Shown here: positions 6,885 to 11,706 of the stretch, in pieces
Position numbering within the stretch: position 1 is the stretch's first letter
Layout: the number at the start of each line of letters is the position of its first letter
Assembly: GCA_023422695.1 (NCBI GenBank)
Contig: JAFAGN010000232.1
Span: forward strand, 1-15,501
DNA from: Pseudomonadota bacterium
GTDB taxonomy: Bacteria > Pseudomonadota > Alphaproteobacteria > Sphingomonadales > Sphingomonadaceae
DNA: 15,501 nt
Direction: 5' to 3'
The notes under the pieces: generated by a model
The model's input: the letters and a program-made list of their open reading frames with translations, nothing else
What the model was told of the DNA's origin: nothing
The model's database searches: none
Translations under genes and position numbers: made by a program

Positions 6885-7544
6885 CTAGAGCAGCGCTTGC
6901 TGGGGTCGCGCGCTCGGCGGCAATTTGCCGCTGCGCCAAAGATCGTCGGTATGTTCGGCGACAAAATTTTCTGCCGGCGGTGGCGGACGAAACTGGAAGC
7001 CGATGACATCCTTGATCGAGCCGTGGAGCCAGCGCTCATATTCATGGGGCATGAGGAGGACGGGCATACGATCGTTCGTGGGATGCACGAGCTCGTTCGC
7101 GTCCATCGTCATGCCGGCGTAAACGGGACCCAATTCGGGGGTGTTCTTGGCGAAGCCCGCCCAGGCCATGATCGGTTGGCCTGCGGCAGAGAACCAGCTG
7201 CGTGTCTTCTCACCCGGCGAGCCGCTGGGGTTGGCGAAGTGGGTTAGCGGAATGAGGCAGCGATAGCGGGGCTCGACGACGAGACCTTCCCACATCGGGT
7301 TGGTGAGATCGGCGACGAGACCGATGCGGCCCGGCGGATCGCCGCGCAGCCGCATCTCGCGGGTGAGGCGCGGGAAGCCCCAGAGCATCTGGCGAAGGTG
7401 CCGTCGGCCGTTCATTTCGTGGACGACGAGGCCGGGGAGGGCCTCGATCGTTTCCGAGGGAACGGCGATATCGGTAAAGCCGCCGGCGCCGAAATGATCG
7501 GCGACGTCCGAAGCCGTGGCGGCCAGAGTGTAGAGGCGGCTCAT
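6885..7544 (-). CDS. SRAP paralogue lacking the active-site residues
   Basis: A 219-aa protein with the SRAP fold signatures (WGFPR, RYRCLIPLTHFA, MPVLL, VAEHTDDLW), but beginning MSRLYTL: the obligatory Cys2 is Ser. By alignment with the neighbouring intact copy, the catalytic Glu is Asn105 (FANP versus FAEA) and the catalytic His is Asn157 (NDRMP versus HDRMP). The NAR motif is replaced by VAD in a shortened loop. It should therefore be unable to form the Cys-type crosslink or to act as the peptidase. Start at 7544 is chosen for alignment with the paralogue; upstream in-frame sequence belongs to the previous gene. It begins 10 nt after the 147-aa gene. Frame and fold motifs are intact, so it is a pseudoenzyme rather than a pseudogene. 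Confidence 0.85.
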   Translation of the reverse strand: MSRLYTLAATASDVADHFGAGGFTDIAVPSETIEALPGLVVHEMNGRRHLRQMLWGFPRLTREMRLRGDPPGRIGLVADLTNPMWEGLVVEPRYRCLIPLTHFANPSGSPGEKTRSWFSAAGQPIMAWAGFAKNTPELGPVYAGMTMDANELVHPTNDRMPVLLMPHEYERWLHGSIKDVIGFQFRPPPPAENFVAEHTDDLWRSGKLPPSARPQQALL

Positions 7545-7554
7545 CTCTCGGCGT

Positions 7555-7998
7555 TCAGGCGAAGATCTTCGTCCATTTTTCGACTTGTTCCGCAAAGCTC
7601 GCCGGTTCGAAACCGAGACCGATCTCGGTCTCGACGAGCGGAGCGCTGCCGCCGGCGGCGTAGAAGCCGCTGATATCGCTCTCGCCGAACGGGTCGAATT
7701 CCTGCGCCCAGCGATCAAGGGCGATCACGCGCGCGTGGAGCGCGGCGCCGCCATAATCGCCGAGCCCGTGCTCACGCGCGAAACGCTCGAGCAGCCGGCC
7801 ATGCTCCGCGACGTCGCTCGGGCTCTTCACCACGAGATGCCGGATCGTCTCGATCGCGCGCGCTAGATGCGCGCCGGTGATATGGACCGCATTGATCGCG
7901 GCGAGAAAACCGCCGGGTGCGAAAAAATCGTTTGCGGGCGCATGGCCTCGGATGCGGTCGCCGCCGTCGGATCTTTCGAACTGGATTACGTCGCCCAT
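7555..7998 (-). CDS. Hypothetical 147-aa protein, first gene of the SOS operon
   Basis: A 147-aa protein starting MGDVIQFERSDGGDRI and ending EQVEKWTKIFA. No signal peptide or membrane span; the centre (FLAAINAVHITGAHLARAIETIRHL and RLLERFAREHG) is helical, then ALHARVIALDRWAQEFDPFG. I do not recognise a family. The ATG at 7998 is preceded by GAAGGA at a 6-nt spacing, so it is preferred to the upstream TTG at 8040, which lies inside the LexA box. It is the gene nearest the LexA box (37 nt) and is followed after 10 nt by the SRAP paralogue, so a DNA-damage-related role is inferred from context only. Confidence 0.75.
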   Translation of the reverse strand: MGDVIQFERSDGGDRIRGHAPANDFFAPGGFLAAINAVHITGAHLARAIETIRHLVVKSPSDVAEHGRLLERFAREHGLGDYGGAALHARVIALDRWAQEFDPFGESDISGFYAAGGSAPLVETEIGLGFEPASFAEQVEKWTKIFA

Positions 7999-8028
7999 GG
8001 CCGGTCCTTCGCTGCGAGTCGGTCGAGG

Positions 8029-8058
8029 TTCATAGAACAAAAATGGAACAAAGGCGAA
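8029..8058 (-). promoter_or_regulatory. LexA box (SOS operator) and overlapping promoter
   Basis: GAAC at 8035-8038 and GAAC at 8046-8049 are separated by exactly 7 nt. Read on the minus strand this is GTTC-N7-GTTC, the alphaproteobacterial LexA operator, with a T-rich spacer as in known imuA-type boxes. It lies 37-51 nt upstream of the ATG at 7998. On the minus strand a TATGAA (8029-8034) and TTCGCC (8053-8058), 18 nt apart, could be the -10 and -35, placing the operator between them. The box is seen directly; promoter hexamers are weak. Confidence 0.8.
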
Positions 8059-8073
8059 TCTGTGCCATGTCGA

Positions 8074-8694
8074 TCAAGGGTCGACCTCGGCGGGTTGAGG
8101 AACAAGGAAGAGCGTGCGGCCCTCGACGCGCCAGGCGGCGAGCTGCGACAGGAAATTCATGCCGAGCACATCCGTATTGCCGAGCGCGGGCGAAATCACG
8201 ACCTTCAGCCGCTTTGCCTCGATGGCGCCGACCGCGAGCGCATCGACCGTTCCGGCCTCGGCCCGCACTGTCCCGTTCGCGGTCTGCATCAGGAGCGGCA
8301 GCAGCGTTGCATCGGCCTCGACCCCGGCTGCGCGGGCGGTCTCCTGCGATAGCGCCGTCACGGTGGCGCCGCTGTCGACGAGCATCTTTCGCTTAACGCC
8401 ATTGATTTCGGCGTCGACCCAGAAATGTCCGTCGCGCGCCATGGGAATGCGCACCTCGCTGCCGACGACCTGCTGTCGATCGAGACCGATCGCCGCGGTG
8501 AGGCGGGCGAGGTTCGGATCGAAGGGGGCGTGCTGAAGAATGAGGAAGATCGCGAAGGCGAGAAGCGCGAAGGAGAAGAGGCCGCGCAGTACGCGGCCGA
8601 CATAGGGGATCTTGAACAGCAGGATCAGGACGAGCGCGGCGCCAGCCGCATAGATCGCGAGTTGCTCCCAAGGGAGATCGGTGGTGAGAGGCAT
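8074..8694 (-). CDS. Membrane-anchored retropepsin-like aspartic protease (TIGR02281 type)
   Basis: A 206-aa protein with two N-terminal membrane segments (about residues 11-28 and 36-54), then a single retropepsin-like domain. The catalytic motif is MLVDSGATVTALS (Asp107, DSG at 107-109), preceded by the flap-forming strand GHFWVDAEINGVKRK and followed by the conserved DVLGMNFLSQL (175-185) and AWRVEGRTLFLV. These match the clan AA proteases annotated as TIGR02281, which act as homodimers; the domain probably faces the periplasm. Physiological substrates are unknown. No clear Shine-Dalgarno is seen before 8692-8694. It lies 43 nt downstream of the 88-aa gene and may share its transcript; its 3' end is 24 nt from the SOS operator. 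Confidence 0.9.
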   Translation of the reverse strand: MPLTTDLPWEQLAIYAAGAALVLILLFKIPYVGRVLRGLFSFALLAFAIFLILQHAPFDPNLARLTAAIGLDRQQVVGSEVRIPMARDGHFWVDAEINGVKRKMLVDSGATVTALSQETARAAGVEADATLLPLLMQTANGTVRAEAGTVDALAVGAIEAKRLKVVISPALGNTDVLGMNFLSQLAAWRVEGRTLFLVPQPAEVDP

Positions 8695-8737
8695 ATCGGC
8701 GGCTTTACCAGCGGCCTCGTGTCGCGTGGCTGAACGA

Positions 8738-9004
8738 TCAGCTCTCGGAGATCGTCTCGTCCTCGATCGCCGCGGTGATCATTCTTTCCCACACCCCGGC
8801 ATCCCCGACTGCCAGCATGCGCCCGCTCGGCTCCCGCATCGTCTTGAGGATAGCGAGCGCCGCGGCGGTATACTCCGGCCAGAGCATGTCGACGGCATCG
8901 GCCGCCGACCGCAGTTCGCCTTCGCCGTTCCGGCTGAGCTCATGTCCGGCAAGGACCCTGGCTATCCGCTCGACCGGAGCCGTTGCGGCCGCGTCCCAGG
9001 TCAT
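8738..9004 (-). CDS. Hypothetical 88-aa protein
   Basis: The protein starts MTWDAAATAPVERIARVLAG and ends MITAAIEDETISES. It is acidic and soluble. The pattern VERIARVLAGHELS ... AVDMLWPEYTAAALAILKTMREP ... VGDAGVWERMI is one I associate with a small conserved sphingomonad protein of unknown function. The ATG overlaps the stop of the DUF3606 gene by 4 nt (ATGA), which fixes the start and implies coupling; a longer in-frame version would run through the whole DUF3606 gene and is rejected. Confidence 0.75.
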   Translation of the reverse strand: MTWDAAATAPVERIARVLAGHELSRNGEGELRSAADAVDMLWPEYTAAALAILKTMREPSGRMLAVGDAGVWERMITAAIEDETISES

Positions 9005-9183
9005 CGGCCGTGGTTCAGATAGGCGCGCACGGCGTCCGCGCTGTTTCCGACAGCATCGACGGCCTCGCGAAGTTCTTCCTCGCCCACGCCGAGGCTCTCG
9101 GTCCAATCGCGGATCTCATAATCTTCGGAAAGGCTGATCCGATCGCGATCGGGGGCGCCCGTCAGTCTCTTGTCGTCCGCCAT
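9001..9183 (-). CDS. DUF3606 protein
   Basis: A 60-aa protein, MADDKRLTGAPDRDRISLSE followed by DYEIRDWTESLGV and a C-terminal EELREAVDAVG...VRAYL helix. This is the full DUF3606 pattern (PDR.RI...EDYEVR.W....GVS...L..AV..VG), small proteins frequent in Alpha- and Gammaproteobacteria with no proven function. AGGAG lies 6 nt before the ATG at 9183; an adjacent ATG at 9186 is possible but would be only 3 nt away. It overlaps the 88-aa gene by 4 nt. DUF3606 genes often belong to stress regulons; I see no EcfG-like motif for it here. Confidence 0.88.
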   Translation of the reverse strand: MADDKRLTGAPDRDRISLSEDYEIRDWTESLGVGEEELREAVDAVGNSADAVRAYLNHGR

Positions 9184-9554
9184 CATGGTCTCCTGTGTCT
9201 GCGCTCGCGAAGCCGGGCCGCGCGGGAGCTGCGGCCCGGCCCAGAAGGCGCAGTCAATCTGCGCCTGTCTGTGCCGCGATTCTGTCGGCACCTTGCCTTC
9301 GATACCTCTTCCGCCGGTTGAGCGGAGTGGCGCTCTCAACCCCGAATGACGCGCCGACGGCGGCAAGCGTTCCCGAGAAAATTTTCGGATTAACACAGGT
9401 TATTCCGGGGGTGCTGAGACCGGGGCGGCGCGGAACTTTCGAAGCGAGCCAGCGTTACCCGGACATCCACCACGGATGAATTGGCGCAGCTTTCAACGTC
9501 CCCCGCAAGTGCGGTCGGGCGAGTGGCGGACTGCGTACAGACGGGAGAATTATC
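9184..9554. other. Divergent intergenic region between DUF3606 and DUF1328
   Basis: 371 bp without a convincing gene. It includes the DUF3606 ribosome-binding site, a GC-rich segment, an AT-richer patch (about 9376-9406) and the EcfG-like promoter at 9432-9456. Translations crossing it are not protein-like. Confidence 0.5.
9432..9456 (+). promoter_or_regulatory. Candidate EcfG-type general-stress promoter of the DUF1328 gene
   Basis: GGAAC at 9432-9436 and CGTT at 9453-9456, separated by 16 nt, fit GGAAC-N16/17-CGTT. Transcription would begin near 9463, giving a leader of about 90 nt before the ATG at 9555. This is the second copy of the motif in the window, again upstream of a small gene on the same strand. 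Confidence 0.55.
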
Positions 9555-9725
9555 ATGTTCAGATGGGCTATCATCTTTGCCGTCGTCGCGCTCGTCGCGG
9601 CGCTTCTCGGTTTCGGCGGCATCGCCGGCCTTTCGGCCGACTTCGCCAAGATCTTGCTCGTGATCGGCGTCGTCCTCTTCATCGTTGCCTTCGTCTTTGG
9701 GCGCGGACGCCGCACATTGCCCTGA
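9555..9725 (+). CDS. DUF1328 small membrane protein
   Basis: A 56-aa protein starting MFRWAIIFAVVALVAALLGF. It has two hydrophobic segments (about 4-24 and 31-49) joined by GGIAGLSADFAKIL and a basic tail (GRGRRTLP). This is the complete DUF1328/YtjA pattern of inner-membrane peptides of 50-60 aa. Function unknown; relatives are frequently stress-induced. GGAG at 9543-9546 is correctly spaced before the ATG. It is too short for 60-residue gene-call thresholds. Its EcfG-like promoter suggests general-stress control. Confidence 0.9.
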   Translation: MFRWAIIFAVVALVAALLGFGGIAGLSADFAKILLVIGVVLFIVAFVFGRGRRTLP

Positions 9726-9732
9726 GTTTCCG

Positions 9733-9803
9733 GGATGGCCGAAGTTTCCGACTTTGCCATCCTCACGGGTGCCGGCGATCACAAACCCCTCGGTCGCCGG
9801 CAC
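9733..9803 (+). other. Tandem hairpins after DUF1328
   Basis: The first hairpin is GGATGGC (9733-9739) with GCCATCC (9756-9762), with an inner AAGT/ACTT pairing at 9742-9745/9751-9754. The second is a perfect 10-bp stem, GTGCCGGCGA (9769-9778) with TCGCCGGCAC (9794-9803). They begin 8 nt after the DUF1328 stop and end 27 nt before the GTG at 9831. No T-run follows, so they may be mRNA-stabilising, attenuating or factor-dependent stop structures. Confidence 0.45.
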
Positions 9804-9830
9804 ACGACTATATCTTCTCCCATATCGGCC

Positions 9831-10166
9831 GTGTCTCAGCACCGGCCCGACACATTGGACGTCACGCCGGACGGCCGCTATTTCGTTATTCGCGGCCGAC
9901 TTTGGCGTATGTCGAACCCGGCGTTAGAGCCTGGCCAGCGCGAGCGACTGGTATCCGAATTGATGACTGCCCGGCGGGGCGTGCGAGCGGCGCTCGCAGC
10001 CAAGGACGGCATAGCGCTTCGGCGGGCTCGCTCCGCGGTCGATCGCTCGAAGCGCGCGCTTGGCGAGCGCGGGCCGGTGTGGTGGGACGATGGAGCCCCG
10101 GACTTCAATCGACACATGGCAGTCAACACGCCCTATGCGCAGTGGTTCGAGGAGTTGACCGACTAA
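9831..10166 (+). CDS. Conserved hypothetical 111-aa protein (often auto-annotated biopolymer transporter Tol)
   Basis: The protein begins (GTG) SQHRPDTLDVTPDGRYFVIRG and carries GRLWRMSNPAL, a basic helical middle (LMTARRGVRAALAAKDGIALRRARSAVDRSKRAL) and a conserved C-terminal region (GERGPVWWDDGAPDFNRHMA then NTPYAQWF). This is a compact family widespread in Alphaproteobacteria; the Tol label given by pipelines has no support in the sequence, as there is no signal peptide or membrane span. I choose GTG 9831 because similarity to the family starts there and two hairpins occupy the upstream extension to the in-frame ATG 9735; the Shine-Dalgarno is weak. It may be co-transcribed with DUF1328. 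Confidence 0.78.
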   Translation: MSQHRPDTLDVTPDGRYFVIRGRLWRMSNPALEPGQRERLVSELMTARRGVRAALAAKDGIALRRARSAVDRSKRALGERGPVWWDDGAPDFNRHMAVNTPYAQWFEELTD

Positions 10167-10172
10167 AGTCGG
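10159..10172. terminator. Weak terminator-like dyad between convergent genes
   Basis: CCGAC-TAAA-GTCGG (inside a 14-bp palindrome) overlaps the TAA of the 111-aa gene and is followed by CCATCTTT. The next gene converges from 10195. The short stem makes this doubtful. Confidence 0.25.
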
Positions 10173-10194
10173 CCATCTTTCGCCTGGCAGCGGT

Positions 10195-10692
10195 TCAGGA
10201 CTTCGCCGTCATCAGCGGAGACGGCGCGCCGCGATGGAGCGTCAGCATGGCGGTTCCGATCCCGGCCGCAGGGACTATCCTCATCCGCTCGGATGCGATG
10301 CCGCGATCCTCGAGCAAATGGGCGAGAAGGCTGATCTGTGCTTCGTCGCCGGCTATTTCGATTGTCGCGGCAGGAGCCGCGCGAAGGACGGTGGCAAGGT
10401 CTGCGGCGCGCCCGAGTCCAATGCTTGTCAGTTTGGGCCTGTCTTCGTCGAAGCCATGAAAAGTGAATGTCTCGCTTTGGCCATCGCGCGATGCAAGCCA
10501 ATCGGCCATCTCGCGCGTGAGCGATCCGGATGCTGCCGCCATCGTCGATCCATCGGGCAGCGTGATGAGCGCGCTCGTCGCTGCTTCCGGCGGTGCGGCC
10601 TCAACCGGTTCGCTGCCGCAGGACTGGAGCGAAAGGGTGGCGGCGCCGATTGCGAGAACGGACGTCATGAGCAGTAGAATACGGGGCATCAT
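10195..10692 (-). CDS. Lipoprotein with divergent OmpA-like C-terminal domain
   Basis: A 165-aa precursor: a signal peptide rich in Leu/Ile/Ala with lipobox LQSC (Cys25), then a short Pro/Ala linker and a domain beginning LPDGSTMAAASGSLTREMAD, with FTFHGFDEDRP, LGRAADLATVLRAAPAATIEIAG and LLEDRGIASERMRIV. The order and spacing resemble sphingomonad OmpA-family lipoproteins (LP.G....PTGS, FTFD.L.F, L..LA.IL.AYP...I.I.GH.D, L...GI...R), but the peptidoglycan-contacting GHTD motif is replaced by GDEA. Likely outer-membrane anchored, with doubtful peptidoglycan binding. GAGG upstream fits either of two adjacent ATGs (10692, 10689). Confidence 0.72.
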   Translation of the reverse strand: MMPRILLLMTSVLAIGAATLSLQSCGSEPVEAAPPEAATSALITLPDGSTMAAASGSLTREMADWLASRDGQSETFTFHGFDEDRPKLTSIGLGRAADLATVLRAAPAATIEIAGDEAQISLLAHLLEDRGIASERMRIVPAAGIGTAMLTLHRGAPSPLMTAKS

Positions 10693-10759
10693 TGATCCTC
10701 GATCCCCCTCGCAGCACCAACGCGCGACGTGAACGGATGTTGCTGCTCCTTGGGTGTAT
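10693..10759. other. Short intergenic stretch upstream of the lipoprotein gene
   Basis: 67 bp holding the ribosome-binding site of the lipoprotein gene and presumably its promoter; I see no convincing -35/-10 pair or operator. Confidence 0.3.
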
Positions 10760-10993
10760 TTAAGCCGCTGCCTGCACCTCTGCAGCGTCCTGATATCGGC
10801 AGATGCTGCGGCCGCTTCGCTCTACGATATAATGCGCCTCGTCGGCGAGGCTGATCAATTGTTCAAGGTCGCGCGACAGGTCGTCGCAGACAAGGTAACC
10901 GATCGACGTCGAAACGCCCGTGGAGGACCGGTCCCACCCGAGGACGGCCGAACCTCCTGAAATCCCGAACGCTTTCAGCCTAGACCGCGAGCG
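10760..10993 (-). pseudogene. Probable C-terminal remnant of a GGDEF (diguanylate cyclase) domain
   Basis: A minus-strand frame, open from a TGA at 10994-10996 to a TAA at 10760-10762, reads STGVSTSIGYLV, then LEQLISLADEAHYIVERSGR and SICRYQDAAEVQAAA. This is the spacing of the end of a GGDEF domain (VTVSIG...LE.LI..AD.ALY.AKR.GRNR). The GGDEF active-site half is absent, and no ATG or GTG lies in frame ahead of the matching part. It therefore looks like the degraded 3' end of a c-di-GMP synthase gene rather than a working gene. The match is from pattern memory; the A-helix changes (AHYIVERSGRS) show divergence. Confidence 0.45.
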
Positions 10994-11036
10994 TCAACAA
11001 GGCTGGAAGGACGGGGCGCTCGATGCCTAAAATGGT

Positions 11037-11067
11037 AAAGCCCCGCTGCACAAGGCGGCGGGGCTTT
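11037..11067 (-). terminator. Intrinsic terminator (probably bidirectional)
   Basis: AAAGCCCCGC (11037-11046) pairs perfectly over 10 bp with GCGGGGCTTT (11058-11067) around an 11-nt loop. Read on the minus strand it is followed by ACCATTTT. It lies 83 bp downstream of the glycine-zipper lipoprotein gene and most likely ends its transcript. Confidence 0.75.
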
Positions 11068-11074
11068 CCTGAAG

Positions 11075-11092
11075 TCGGGTCCTGAGACCCGA
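11075..11092 (-). other. Hairpin before the terminator
   Basis: TCGGGTC (11075-11081) and GACCCGA (11086-11092) form a perfect 7-bp stem with a 4-nt loop, 7 bp from the terminator stem. On the minus strand it is met first and may reinforce termination or protect the 3' end. Confidence 0.45.
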
Positions 11093-11149
11093 GCTTGCAA
11101 CCTATTGACGCGCAGGCGGGAGGATTGTTCCCATGGGCGTCGATTTTTA

Positions 11150-11593
11150 TTATCGGCAGCGCACATTGCTGCGATCGATTTCACGCCCGACGGCTGCGCC
11201 GCCGAGGGCGCCGATCACGGTGCCGAGCGTTTCCGACCTGCCGTCGGCGATCACGTTGCCGAGCACGCCGCCCGCGATCCCGCCGACGATCAGGCCGGTC
11301 GATCCGTCGTTGCGGCGGCAGTAATATTTATTGTCGCGGCCGCGATAGATGCGGTCGTTGTCGCTAAGGCGGCGTTCGCGATAGCGCCGGTCGTTGCGAT
11401 AATAATTCTCCGCATAATAGCCGCTGTAGCGCGGGTCGGGGCGATCATAGTCATAGCGGCCATATTGGTCGTAATAGGCGCGATCATAATAGCCATAGCC
11501 GCCATCGTCATAAGCATAGCTGCTGCCGGTCGAGGCGCAGGCCCCGACCATGGCGGTTGCGGCGGCGAGAGGAAGGATCATCAGGCGGTTCAT
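11150..11593 (-). CDS. Tyr-rich lipoprotein with glycine-zipper domain (17-kDa antigen type)
   Basis: A 147-aa precursor: signal peptide MNRLMILPLAAATAMVGAC with lipobox VGAC (Cys19), then a striking Tyr/Asp/Gly/Arg-rich stretch (about residues 26-72, some 15 Tyr). After NKYYCRRNDGSTG comes a two-helix glycine zipper (GLIVGGIAGGVLGNVIADGR and ETLGTVIGALGGAAVGREID). This is the arrangement of outer-membrane 17-kDa surface antigen/glycine-zipper lipoproteins, presumed to insert in or span the outer membrane. The start at 11593 is set by GGAG 8 nt upstream; an in-frame ATG at 11599 is too close to it. An intrinsic terminator follows. Role in the envelope is inferred; the Tyr-rich part has no known function. 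Confidence 0.85.
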   Translation of the reverse strand: MNRLMILPLAAATAMVGACASTGSSYAYDDGGYGYYDRAYYDQYGRYDYDRPDPRYSGYYAENYYRNDRRYRERRLSDNDRIYRGRDNKYYCRRNDGSTGLIVGGIAGGVLGNVIADGRSETLGTVIGALGGAAVGREIDRSNVRCR

Positions 11594-11706
11594 CGGCATC
11601 ACTCCATTTGGTTGCGTGCCGGGCCGACCTTGGCGGGGCATGCTCTGGCCCCTCATGATCTAGACCCTTGAACCCATGCAGAGTTCCGGCCCCTGCCATT
11701 TGAAAG

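Noticed and set aside
6525..7247. 240-codon plus-strand frame across both SRAP genes
   Set aside because: Antisense shadow of two clearly recognisable SRAP proteins.
9476..10459. 327-codon plus-strand frame across the DUF1328 and 111-aa genes
   Set aside because: Arg/His/Ser-rich out-of-frame product; the two small genes in other frames have family signatures and better ribosome-binding sites.
11668..11690. GAAC...GTTC dyad between dnaE2 and the glycine-zipper gene as a LexA site
   Set aside because: The half-sites are inverted with a 9-nt gap, matching neither the alphaproteobacterial direct-repeat box nor the Gram-positive GAAC-N4-GTTC box, and it lies downstream of dnaE2.
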